From positions 2,976,001-3,040,000 of the forward strand of contig CM073202.1 in NCBI GenBank assembly GCA_037042915.1: a DNA stretch of 64,000 bases, read 5' to 3'. The DNA comes from Auricularia sp. M13. Lineage: Eukaryota; Basidiomycota; Agaricomycetes; Auriculariales; Auriculariaceae. Below the pieces are notes generated by a model. The model was given only the letters and a program-made list of their open reading frames with translations, was not told where the DNA came from and made no database searches. This document shows positions 33,859-44,800 of the stretch, piece after piece. Made by a program: the position numbers and the translations under genes. The first letter of the stretch is position 1. Every line of letters starts with the position of its first letter.

Positions 33859-34614
33859 ATGGTGCACTTTTTCAACAAGTGCTTCTCTTGCTCGAAGGAG
33901 GCAGAAGAAAAGAAGTTTATGCGATGCAGTCGCTGCAAAGCCACATTGTACTGCGTTAGTTGTTTTGACTTTCACCGGTCAAATAACGCTGATCAGACGG
34001 AACGCGCGCTCTGCAGGACGCCACATGCCAGGCCAAGCACTGGCCTGAGCATAAGAAGTACTGTCGTCCGTCAACAGTTTGGTATGACAAGTATCGGGGT
34101 GCGTGTCTATCTGACTACGCTTTGTTCGCGTCATTGAAAGTCCATCCGCACTGGCAGGCTGCTCAGACAAGACGATCCATCCAGGAAAACTGGAGCTCAT
34201 CACGTGGAGCGGCTACGACCCAGACTGCGACATGATGCTCGGCTGGGGCGCCTCTTGGCCGGACGACGTCGACCCAGAGGATAACGAGGCCTACCGCAAA
34301 AAGGTGTTCGTGGATGAGTGTGGTAGCGATGAGCAGAAGTTCTTCGAGGAGCACTATCCCGCCGCCTTCCGCTGGACTTGCTGCGGGCTCTCGGGCGCGA
34401 CCAAGCTCGGCTGCGAGCATCCCGATCCCAAGCTATTCCCCAACGCGTTCCCGTGCACTTGCGACTTTTGCGTGTGAGCAATGTCTCTTCCATGCCGCCC
34501 CGTTCGCTAACGCTTCGAAAAAGAATGGGAAGGCCCATGGCTGAAAGCATTTACAACGACGGAAGCATCTATAAGAAGGGCCTGCGTCTCTTTCGTGGGC
34601 CTGATCCAAGGTAG
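33859..34614 (+). CDS. MYND zinc-finger protein with C-terminal Cys-rich domain, second tandem copy
   Basis: MYND fingers bind two zinc ions and mediate protein contacts; in fungi such small proteins are often uncharacterised. The ATG at 33859 gives MVHFFNKCFSCSKEAEEKKF, then MRCSRCKATLYC. A phase-0 intron (GTTAGTTG ... TCTGCAG) joins to DATCQAKHWPEHKKYCRP, completing C-x2-C, C-x2-C, C-x3-C, H-x3-C. A second intron after STVWYDKYR leads to GCSDKTIHPGKLELITWSGY, an acidic segment and FFEEHYPAAFRWTCCGLSGA, then TKLGCEHPDP and PCTCDFC. A third intron (GTGAGCAATG ... CGAAAAAG) precedes MGRPMAESIYNDGSIYKKGL and GPDPR. The stop is at 34612-34614. The C-terminal module has Cys/His spacing (CC..GCEH..CTCDFC) that could bind another zinc. 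All joins keep frame, so this copy looks functional. Confidence 0.82.
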
Positions 34615-35215
34615 GGCTATTACTGGCGTGGCAAGGATTTGCGCTCATTTCGTCCCAAGGTCCTACAATCCCGCGATGGCGGGTATAACGTTTGCATCTC
34701 GTACTGCGATGGGTCTGCAAATGTGATCTGACCGCACAGCGGGCCGGCCATCATCTTTCGCCGCGCGATCCAACACCCAGCTGCGACTCATTTCGTTCGA
34801 GTCCTCGGTTATTAGAGATTAACTCATTCTATTGTATCAACGTCCCAAAAGGACAGTAAACCGTCGGCTCGGACGAATCCAATCTCGCTCTCTCTTTGAC
34901 AAGGAAGGAGTTTCCGTCTGTAGAAGGTGCGTCGGAGGTGGAGCATCAGGCGCGTCCCGCCAACAGTGAAGCACGCCGTCAAAATTCTGAGAGTGAGATC
35001 ATCAGCTTTTAGATAAGACTGCGTAGTGAGGATGTTGTCCTCTTACGGCGATACGAGCTGGTAGTAAAGGCGCTCTGCATACGACTAGACGATGGTCTTT
35101 GAATGAGCGTGGGTCGCGACGATCGAAAGAATGACTTGCAGAGCCAAGGTGGACTCCCATGACGATGGTGATACTGAGGAGCTGTGAGCGCCCATGCTCG
35201 TTCGCGAGCTGCACC

Positions 35216-36491
35216 TTACAGGCCGAAGTAAATTCCACTGGTAATGTAAATCAATAGAGCAATGGGTCTCCAAGGCCCTGAGACTTGCCTATCCGTCACG
35301 AGCGTTGAGAGGATATCCTTCCGGAGCTTCTCACGAGGCGCGCGCTGGAGCACTTTGTAGAATGCCAACGTTGCTAACCAGGACTCGAACGCAAAGCCTG
35401 TGAGAGTTGTAGTACCGAGACCCTGCGTAGTACTACTGCCGTCAGTCGCACCTGATATCCAGTACCAAGGGAATCCGTTCTCCTGCGTGCATGCGGACGT
35501 GACGACACTGTTCGTACCATCCCACGGCCGAGTCTTAGTCATCGTACGACCTGTGTGCTGAATATGAACGGATGTTCTGCGGAGAGGCGACGGTGACGAC
35601 AGACATCCAGAATGCCACCAAAGAAAGATCATGCCGGCTATCTCTGCGGCGAAAAGAGTTGCATTAAAGTAGAGAAGGAGGCGCGACCGGCGGTAAATGG
35701 CATAAATGCGCATCTGGAGAGCGACTGCATGTGTATGGGTCGGTCGACATTGCGAAACTCGGGAGCCGCGGTACTTACTCTCGACGCTATAGAAGAGAAC
35801 AAACTGGCTCAGGAGGACCCAGTTGATCATTCCACTGCTTGAAGATTTTAGAGGATGGGGCTCGGAGAATAAACGCGACGAACGGTAATAATTCTACCTT
35901 ATCATGGACCACGTCAGTAAATGCCTGCCCTCTGCGTAATGTTTGACTCACGTGGCCATGTCTCGCCAACGCATATGTCCCGAGGAATGCGGGGATCTCC
36001 CAGGCGAGCCGGATGAATGTAATGACGAATCCTCCGTACCGCACCTACCCAGCGCGCGTCTTAGCATACTATGTGGATGCAGGATGGAATTACCAGGAAG
36101 AATAGCCAGGTACCCCAGCACCACGGGATTCTCTGGGTTATCGCAAGTAAGCGATTATTGCTTGGGCTGAAAAAAAGGAAGGGACGTACCCATACATACT
36201 GAACCTGGGAGTGCGAACACTGAGTGCGTGGGAATGTCTAGAAGACTGTCCCGTACGGACCTCGTCCTCAAGCGTGAGCACTGCATGAGGCTTTGTGGGC
36301 TCTTTCTATCGCTGTAATAAATCGCAAAATAACGTACCGAAGTCGTAGACTGTCCACGTGATACTTGCCACTGTCAGGAGCAAGCGATTTCAGTACAGTC
36401 CATAGAACCGCTGCGTATCAAGCCCACCACTTGCCCACGAAGTTGTAGTGAAGCTTTCAACTACGCTTTGTCCATAAAGGTTGGGGGACAT
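35216..36491 (-). CDS. DUF6533-type multi-pass membrane protein
   Basis: DUF6533 marks the N-terminal part of a very large, unassigned family of seven-helix-like membrane proteins in agaricomycetes. Pieces visible in order on the minus strand: MSPNLYGQSVVESFTTTSWA (ATG 36489-36491, tentative), VASITWTVYDF, LEDEV ... QYVW, RYGGFVITFIRLAWEIPAFL, a polar loop, VLLSQFVLFYSVESK, then VALQMRIYAIYRRSRLLLYF and NATLFAAEIAGMIFLWWHSG, a Cys-containing extracellular loop, TLTGFAFESWLATLAFYKVL, and WRPIALLIYITSGIYFGL before a stop at 35216. VYDF...LEDEV..QYVW and LQMRIYAIYRRSR..L are the family's marks. The C-terminus is uncertain; an alternative frame continues to 35002. Introns near 36350, 36250, 36180, 36045 and 35870 are likely. 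Ligand and function unknown. Confidence 0.75.
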
Positions 36492-36990
36492 CAGGGAAAG
36501 CTCCACGGCGAGTCCCAGGACGGTTTATGAAGCAGCGCCCACGCGCGCTCAAAGCGGCCAATGCTCGCTCTCCGTAATCCGACAGACGCGATCTGACGGA
36601 CAGCATGTCAGCCAATGAACACATCGCGATGCGTCTGCCCGTTGCGCTGCCGCCTGCGCACCAAACACCGAGTTGGAATTGCTGCGATGGCGCAGAGAAT
36701 ACGATAGGGCTAATAAATGCGACTGCTAGGAGATTGCCGCAAAAAATAAAGCCACGGTTACGCTGAATAGAGTCATATTTGCAGCGGCGCGCGTGGGGTT
36801 CTCATGTGCGCCGGATCGCAATCTTGCGGTGACGTTTACACGCACTCCGAGTCAGGCTTACAGCGCCGAGGGAGCAGTAAATTTGGCATTTGACAGTTTG
36901 CTTGTTTAGCAGATCATATACAAGGCCTCTGGCAAACAAACTATCAGCGCCAAATGCTCAAGGGAAGATTCGCGCAGCAGACCTCATAAA

Positions 36991-38184
36991 TCAGGTAGGT
37001 GCTTTCCCACACCTGTCAACGATATACTCCCTGACACGTTTCTGCTCTTGCCCTCCTACGCCGTCGAGTTGCTCTGGCATTTGGTCATCCAGGTTCGACT
37101 GCAAAGGCTGGACTTAAGTAACGTAGCAATACCGCTGAGGGAGACGGGACAAACCCGGGTGCGGTCCGCCCCCGCCTCGATAAGCAACACTGCAGCGGCC
37201 GCGTGGCCAGATTCAATCGCCAGATGAAGCGGTGTGTTCCCTGTGGAATGCAGCGTTAGCCGCTCATGGGATATGAACGGACGGCCGGCGGACGGACCTG
37301 CGCGGTCCGCCGTGTTCAGGCGCGGTTTTGGCTGCGGCTTGCCATCCTCCGCTGTGGGCGGATTCAGCAGAAGCTTGATGAATCCTTCTGACCCTGTCGT
37401 GGCCGCCCGATGCCTGTCACCGATATTTAGCGGAGAGTTATCGAAGATGGTTACGCCTGTCGTACAAGGGAAGCTGGTTGGCCCTGTCGCGCGCGTTGAT
37501 CTACAGAAATGATTAGACAGGACTCGATGCGCTTGTCACTGAAGGATCTGACATCTGCTCCACGAGCAATGAGGAGTTTGCCAATCTACGACGGATTAGA
37601 CTTGATAAACATCGTACAATCGGCACAGAAAGACGTACTTCAATATGAGCTTTAGACGCCGCGTAGTGCCTAGAAAAGGTCAGTTGACCTCAAGTAGATA
37701 GGTGCGCTTTCGTACAGCGGTGTGAGACCCTTGTCGTTCCCGCGCTTCACATCGGCACCCGCATTCAAAAGAGCTCGGACAGCATCCTCATTACCGGCAC
37801 TGGCTGTACGTTAGAGAGTATGTCAGAAACCGTGCATCAATTGCGCAGGTGCAGGGCTGACCTGCGATGTGCAGCGCCGTCCAGCCTGTGGGGTCGGGTT
37901 TATCAATTTGAGCTCCTTCTTCTGCAAGATATCGTATGATATCTGCTGAAGCAGGAGATAGAGCCGCCCAGTGAAGTGCGGTGCGCCCATCCTAAAATAT
38001 GAGTCGGAGCTGACGCGTCCCCTGGAACGCGCTCACTTCGTCGACAGCGTTGAGCAGATTACGATCTTGTTCTAGGAGCGATCTTACGAGATAGAGCTGG
38101 CCTAAGGAGCACACTGAGTGTCGGTGTTGGAAAATGCGACTTCAGCTCACCGTTCTGTGCGGCACTATGGATGGTGATTGTCAT
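36991..38184 (-). CDS. NAS6: Ankyrin-repeat protein, 26S proteasome assembly chaperone type (Nas6/PSMD10)
   Basis: Nas6/gankyrin binds the C-domain of the Rpt3 ATPase and guides assembly of the proteasome base. The ATG at 38184 gives MTITIHSAAQNGQLYLVRSL. Successive ankyrin units follow: NLLNAVDEDGRTALHWAALS; SADIIRYLAEEGAQIDKPDP then TGWTALHIA; NEDAVRALLNAGADVKRGND then KGLTPLHYAASKAHIE; IGKLLIARGADINARDRANQ then LPLHRAATTGSEGFIKLLLN; NTPLHLAIESGHAAAAVLLI then EAGADRTR. The C-terminal cap reads DGVGGQEQKRVREYIVDRCG and ends at 36991. Nine short introns all keep frame. Repeat number, the HRAAxxG...LLL unit and the C-terminal cap match fungal Nas6 rather than a random ankyrin protein. The gene looks intact. 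Assignment of the exact orthologue rests on memory of the family. Confidence 0.85.
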
Positions 38185-39352
38185 CTCGGAAGGTGAGAAA
38201 TAGCGCCGGTGAACGGCCGATTATCTCCGGCATCGTGTTCCATCAACAAGGACAAACATCGCGCCTCTCCCTGTCCAGTGTCCTTTCCTCTTCCCATTAC
38301 CAATATCGCACACTGTTGATATGCCTGAGCTCACAAACTTCATTGGACTTCTTGCTTTCACGTCCTGGAGCACCAAATGACCCGCGCGCATCAGGGCGTC
38401 TGGCACCGATGTCCCTATCATGCCTATGCGCCGGGCGCCCTCGCTCGTCCTGCGCGAGTACACGGGCTCTGGAAGAACAGCTTGATATTGACAGCGAACT
38501 TTCCGGATTTTTAAGTGGCTGGCGGCGGTTCTTCCGCCGACGGCACGACGAGGAGGAAGATGCAGTTCGGGCGCCGACAGCGAGCCTTTCACTCGACCCG
38601 CCACTCGCCCGCGGCGCATTTTTCGACTTCGCCAGCTAAGCTTTTACGACGTGCTGGTGCTCCTCATATTTTTACCAGCACACATGATGCGTTGCTGATG
38701 TGAGTTCGGTTTCCGAAGTATCGGCTTGTTGACAGTCTGAAGCCCGTCTTGAAACACAGAGCCCGCGACGCCGCTATGAAGACACTCTTCGACTTCACCC
38801 ATGTACGACATGTTCATGGCGAATGACCAGAATGAACTCAAAGCTGTCGAGGACTCGAAGAACGCCCCACACTTCAGGCTGCTTGCCGTCTAGATCATGA
38901 ACGGCTGGCGCAGCAGACCGCCGAGTCGTTATATAGTCATCAGAGGACGTTACGACGAGCAGCCTCCGTACGTTTGCTTCCCAGTCAATGTGCAAAGCTT
39001 ATGCTAATCGGATTGTGGAATGGAACGTGCTTTGAAGATCATTCGCACCAATAGCTACGCGAGGCCAGCATTTGCAAAGTTTGCACGAAAGATAACTGAG
39101 GCGACCCCCTATTGAAGTACCGGTATAGTGGCGCTGTTTGAGTTTCACTCGCGAGCTAAGGGCCTATTCCACAGAGTGACGCTGTCTCTCTTTTGTGGCG
39201 GCGACGTACCCTTGCAGTTTGGCAGTGCGCCGAACGCTCCGAGTGAGCAGTGCTGCTCCTTACAGAAGAGACAATACGGAATAGGTTGGATTGGATGGGT
39301 AGTATTCTTTGGGTATGTACTGTAATTACAGCGTTACATTCGTGCTCTGAAC
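38185..39352. other. Stretch without a supported gene
   Basis: Between the NAS6 start and the first small secreted protein gene I see open frames on both strands (for example 38221-38619 minus and 38178-38639 plus) but no family-like sequence. A TATATAA motif lies at 38932-38938. Some amino-acid runs around 38795-38995 on the minus strand look weakly protein-like and could be a relic, but I cannot place them. Confidence 0.35.
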
Positions 39353-40016
39353 TCACGGGGTGAAGTCGGCGTCGTCAAAGCAGTCACCGCATCCTGCATT
39401 CGTTCGTCAGCCTATTCACAACGACCACCGTCTCCCTCGTACCGTTACCATCGCTAAGGCACACGCCGCTTCCGTCGCTCGCAACACCGAGGGCGTTGAT
39501 CTTGTTGACGTCCGGTGCTCCGCAGCCAAGGAGGGCAGCAGCGCGCTGACGGATGGTCTCCTGGTCGGAGAACAGGTCCGCAGACGCCTGGCCGGTGGCG
39601 TAGTACACGCAGCCTGGCAGAGGGTCAAGCCTTGCATGGAAGAAGGGCCACTGAACTTACAGTTGCCGCTGCAAGCGACGTTAGACGCGGGGAAGTCGGG
39701 CCTTCAACACGGTTAGAATGTGAGGTTCACGATCAGTCCCACTGAAGTTAGCCGCACTTTTCGAGGATGATGTTAGTGTAGCTGTTGACGAATTTATTTC
39801 AGCTTGTTCACGCGACTAAGAGCAGGGGACTGACTGGCATATGTTCGAGTTGCCCGCCCACGCCGCGTTGAAAACATCAGGGTTGTTGACGAGGTTCTGG
39901 CAGTCTGAGAGCGTGGCGTCGGACGTCGTGCCGCAGACGACCTTGTCGCGCTTGGTCAATCTGGCAGCGAAGGCCGCGGGGAGCGCGATGACGAGGACGG
40001 CGAGGGAGAAGCGCAT
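39353..40016 (-). CDS. Small secreted cysteine-rich protein, copy A
   Basis: A signal peptide (MRFSLAVLVIALPAAFAA) and a KR site precede the mature part DKVVCGTTSDATLSDCQNL. Exons join at SYTNIILEK, PDFPASNVACSGNC, CVYYATGQASADLFSDQETI and GCGDCFDDADFTP; the stop is 39353-39355. There are at least eight cysteines, probably paired. The family is widespread in basidiomycetes but has no function I know; an effector, antimicrobial or wall role is speculation. The paralogue (copy B) lies 1.1 kb away in the opposite orientation. A TATA box, GAGGTATAAAAG, sits at 40104-40093 on the minus strand, about 78 bp before the ATG; the same 12 bases occur before copy B. All four introns keep frame. Confidence 0.8.
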
Positions 40017-41137
40017 TGTGGCTAAGAAGCGATGCTGGCAGTGCAGAGTGGATGTCCGTTTGATGGTTGGACTCGTCTCTGCAGCTAACCTCTGCTTTTA
40101 TACCTCTTCAATGCTACTGTGTTAGGGATATGACGCTGCATGGCCCGTAGGTGCTCAAATCCGACTCGGCAGGGTGAGGCACCACCTTGTCACTCCATCG
40201 CGCTTCCACGGTCAACTGAAACGGTTCCGAAAGCTTTGGAGAGACATGCTGTTGCTCCACTTGTGTGTCACCCCACAACATACAGAGCCGTCTGGTTTCA
40301 GCTTCAGATGGTTGGTACCTGGTCGGCCCTTGGTTCAATAGAGTCGGTCTATCATCGTCGTCGCATATTCTCCGAGAAGTTCCAGGTATTTAGATGACTG
40401 TAGAACTCGAAATTTTATATATGACAACGAATCAAAGACAGGCACATAACTGCATGCAGTGCGGCTTCTGCCAGCGCATGTGCGAACTCGGCACGTTCGC
40501 CCCCGACGTTGCAAAGCAGCAAACATCGGCACTGCGGCCTGCTGCGACCCTTAACTTCATTCCAGCGCTCGCAGCGCCGTCTGCGTCATGCTTCTGTCAT
40601 GCGATGTTCGCCTTGACGGCATCCCCGCGGTGCACGTGCCACAAACACCAGTTCAGGCGGAGCATCAAAACTTCTCGCACGTGTATCGTGCAGGGCCGCG
40701 CCCTCAAAACCGCGTTACCTCAATGATTTCAAAATATTTTTTAGCAGTATCAACCCTGGATAGAAATGGTGGAGCGTTTTACGAGTGCATTCATGCTGTA
40801 CGTATCGAAGTTTACTCAAGAGTGGCTCAAGAGCTTTCTCAAAGGCAAAATACCCATGTCCGAGTGCTTCGGGGTGGGGAAGCAATAAATATTGTCATGC
40901 AGTGCATTCATAAGTGGGGCATCTGTGTGGACAGCTGTCGGGGCCGTTCGCCTTCGGCCAGTGTACATGCAAAGTAGCGCCCAGGTGATGCGGCAGCTTT
41001 CGGCTTCTAGATCTGAATCACTACAACGTCATACTACCCAGTCAATAGAGGTCCAGTGAGGTATAAAAGGCGGTAGTCATTCAGCGAGAAGATCCAACAT
41101 ACGAGATTCTCTCACAGCGAGCTACTCAACAGTCATA
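40017..41137. promoter_or_regulatory. Shared bidirectional promoter region of the two secreted-protein genes
   Basis: About 1.1 kb between divergent paralogues. Each side carries the identical 12-mer GAGGTATAAAAG near its gene: complement of 40093-40104 for copy A and 41058-41069 for copy B, both roughly 70-80 bp from the start codon. The middle (40400-40980) holds no supported coding sequence. Sharing of the TATA context points to duplication that included the core promoter. Confidence 0.6.
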
Positions 41138-41812
41138 ATGCGCTTCTCCATCACCATCGCCCTCCCTGCTACCTTTGCCGCCGGCTTGAACAAGCGCGAC
41201 AAGGTCATCTGCGGCACGACGTCGGATGCTACGCTCTCAGACTGCCAGAACCTCGTCAACAACCCCGATGTATTCAACGCAGCGTGGGCAGGCAACTCCA
41301 ACCAGTGCCAGTCAGTGTTAGCTGTAGTGTCTTTGAGTTCATCATAGCTGACACCGACCCGCTTCCAGCTACACCAATATCGTCTTCGACAAGTGCGCAT
41401 CAGCCGCGGCGCCGGGCCACCACTGTATGCTGACTCTCATGCCGTCGTAGAATCGACTTCCCCGCGTCCAACACCGCGTGCAGTGGAAACTGTGCGTGCA
41501 ATCCTCCCTTGCGGATAATTTCCATTGACAGAAATTGGGTCAGGCTGCGTGTACTATGCCACCGGCACGGAGAACGATGCGCTCCTCACCGACCAGGAGA
41601 CTATCCGCCAGCGTGCTGCTGCTCTTCTCGGGTGCGGCGCAGCGGACGTCAACAAGATCAACGCCCTTGGAGTAGCCCTGGACGGAAGCGGCGTCTGCCT
41701 GAGCGATGGCAATGGTGTGTGCTCATCCGCAATGCGTAGGCAGGCTACTGGTGCTGACAAACATCATTGCAGGATGCGGCGACTGCTTCGACGACGCTGA
41801 CTTTACTGTGTA
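41138..41812 (+). CDS. Small secreted cysteine-rich protein, copy B
   Basis: Nearly identical to copy A at the N-terminus (DKVICGTTSDATLSDCQNLV) and through the core. The signal peptide is shorter: MRFSITIALPATFAAGLNKR lacks about three residues of copy A's hydrophobic core. Exon joins SYTNIVFDK, IDFPASNTACSGNC, CVYYATGTENDALLTDQETI, LLGCGAADVNKINALGVALD and GCGDCFDDADFTV keep frame; the stop is 41810-41812. The pattern NxC...SGNCCVYY...LLGCG...VCLSDGNGCGDC is conserved in both copies, so both are probably under selection. A TATA box lies at 41061-41067. Charge differs slightly between copies in the segment after CVYYATG (TENDALL against QASADLF). Confidence 0.8.
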
Positions 41813-44800
41813 AATCTACATGGCAAACATGTCCCTTAATCAATAAATAGATGTAAACCTGCCTCGCTAGAAAGCATACGAAGTTGCGAACCTGAGCTTT
41901 TGGCATGACGCGGAGGATGAGGTCACGGTGTTGCAGCTCCGACACCGAAGTTTGAACTTCGTCCGCTTCCTCTTGCATCGCTCTTTGGTGATTGAATCTA
42001 CACTAAATGCTATATCACCTTGCGCCTTTACCTCCAGGAACACCTGACGCATGAACGCGGGGGCGAAGGCGCGGAAAGCATAGGCTGTATAGCCGAAGTG
42101 GGCCGTTGAGCATGTCAGCATTGCGGAAACAGAGCTCATCGAGCACCAGTATACGCCGCGCGCGCATGCTCGCGTCTGTCCTTCCACATCCACAAATCCC
42201 GAGAGCCTCAGAGAGCGTGTTGGAGGAGTATCGAGCGCGCGCCAGACCCGGCGATGCGTCGTGCCTGCGTCGAGATTTCGGGCGAGTAAGTGCTGGGATG
42301 AAGCACGCGCAGAGATCATCCATTCTTTGACCTCGGGCTGCCAGGACGTCCATGAAATTGAGCGGTATTCGGGTGGTCGAAGTAAATGGCTGGAAACCGA
42401 ACAGTGCATGATGACCCTTCTGAGCGCCACCGCGTGCGGCAGTAGTGAGTCCGAGTTGTTCATATGGATGCACGCCAACGTGTGGTCTTGCTGCACTAGC
42501 AGGGCCAGCTGAATAGAATGGAAAGAGGATGAACAAATGGAACGCACAGAGGTTCCAGACGCGTCTGAGCGCCCAGCGCGACATCCAGTCCGTTGTCGAA
42601 AGGACGAGCGCAGCAGGCCCTTGTGCAGCTATCCCATAACGTGGTGCGACAAGCTGCTCATCAGGTTCCCGTAGCTCGTGGCATCGACCTCGCGTCTGCT
42701 ATCGCGCACTCATTCGACGCCGTCGTCACAACGTCCGAGCCGCCGCCCTGCTGACCGGCTATGAGCAGCTATTGAGGCCTGATGCTCGTGCGCTGATTCG
42801 TATATGAGGCGCAGATTACGCGACTTCCGGCATGCCTCCTAACGCGGTGTACTGTGAGAAGCATATGAACGAAGAGAGAAGCGAAGAATGGTTGCAGCTC
42901 CGACGACAAACCTCTTGCCCTCCTCCCACATTTGAGGTCAACGTCGCAACGTTTTCACTACCCAGAGGATGGACGTGAATGACCGTTTTGACCTAGATAA
43001 CTATTGAATTCAAGACGATTACCTGGCGGAATATTTACCTTCTCGAGCATTACCTGTACCACAGTGCCAGCAAGAAATGAGTGGAATTCACGCAAACACC
43101 TGTATGGGCCCCAGCCAGTCTTCTACACCGAGGAAACACCTAGCACACCGTGGTGCGCGAGCTGGCTGTAGTAAGCCGTCCCATAGCACGGCACTGGGCC
43201 GAGGGCATGCCTTATCGCGCTGGGCGAGCACCTCCGCCTCGCACTCCGGCGGCTGCTTGCGCATCGCTTGGCGTTGGGCTCCGCGTGTCGCACAGCGCGC
43301 GCACCTGGTCGCCACTGGTGCTGGGTGTGTCCATGATATCGCAGGAACTGCGTGTCCTCGAGCCTCGGCGACGCGGCGAGATACTTGTCGTCGGCGGCGT
43401 GCCTGCATTGCGGGCGCCGAACGTGCCATGCGCACCGTGCGCGTATCCTCGTCCGCACGGAGCGGATCGACGCAGTGGGTGCAGACGAGTAGGTCGCCTT
43501 GGAAGGGGACCCGCCTCAAACTCGCGCGAGGGCTTGCGCCCGCGTCTGGAACATTCAGGTGTCGCGCACCAACGCGCAGGGCGTGTGACCCGGTCGCCGC
43601 GGGTTGCTTGACGCGCTCGTGGAGGAGCTCGGGAGTCGGCGCCCTCGTCAGGCGACCGCCGCGCGCGAGGGTCGACATGGAGTGGCTCGACGGATTCTCG
43701 GCGCAGGCTTGGGCAGGCCGTTGAACGGGTTCATGGACGCGCGGCGCGGCGCGGGACATGCTGAAGGAGCCGCGCGCCCCATTTCCAAGATGTGCGGCCT
43801 TGAATGCGAGGGACAAGGCGGTCGGGAATGTACCGCGCGCGCGTCGGCGAGGTCGGAGCAGCGTCTACTGGCGCACGTAGCCCGACGTTCAGTGACATCG
43901 GCCACAAGCACGAGGGAGACCGGGATACAGGCCAGCGGAGACCGCGAGCTCGTCATGTGCGGCGTCGTCGTGGAGTGGACCGAAAGAATGCACGAATTGA
44001 CACGCTGAATGGGATGCCTGTCAAGCTAATCGGTGATTCGTTAGAGGCCGGCGAGCATCGCATGGTGGACAAAGCGTGTTGGGTGTCGGAGAATGCGGCA
44101 GCGCGCGAGGTGACAGCATGGTCGTCGGGCTGGGCGCGCCATGCGCACCGGAGTGCGAGACCCCGCGAGCTACCTGGCGCTGCGCGGGCAGCATCAAGCT
44201 GATGGTCGCATTTTCAGCCGGGTTTACAGAGGTGCTTGGTATGCGCTGAAGTGATGGAAGCGGGCGCCAAAACAGTGGTATCGGGCGAGAAGCTGCTGGG
44301 GTTGGGAGGTGGTCAGAGGTCCGAGCTGCTCTTCCAGAACAAGATCATACCATAGCCGTTCGTATATGGAGACCTGAGCGCAGGTGCGCAGACGGCCGAG
44401 GATGTAGACGGCCTGTCATAAAGTTGATACAATGACTCGTTGAAGAGTCCTTTCGACTGTTGACCCGGTAGCTGGCGCGTACAGCACAAACCACGATTTC
44501 CGGCTACGTTGGAGGTGCTATTGATTTACTTGAGACTACAGCAACGACGGCAGGTAAATGCAGACCTTTGTGATGGAGCTGCTTTAACCCACGCATTGGG
44601 CTGAGTGCGGCGAGCGCAGTCAGCTGTGCTGACCGACTGCAGTTCTCATTTCTGTCGCGGGCGAACTGCTCGGGCGTCGCTGTCGCTGTCTCGCTGGCCG
44701 GGATCGAGTGCTTGAGCAGATTGCCGGCGCGCTGGCACCACCTGACAAGCTCTGCAAGTGCAACGGTCTGTAGGCCTGATATCGTGTATCACAGCGCGCA

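Noticed and set aside
42015-42584. 189-codon minus-strand frame with a hydrophobic start
   Set aside because: No supporting motif; a competing 226-codon frame overlaps it, and the start lies in the dispersed repeat.
43077-43816. Overlapping long open frames on both strands (215 and 242 codons)
   Set aside because: High G+C keeps all frames open; neither shows motifs, hydrophobic pattern or splice context, and the amino-acid mix is dominated by Arg, Ala and Cys.
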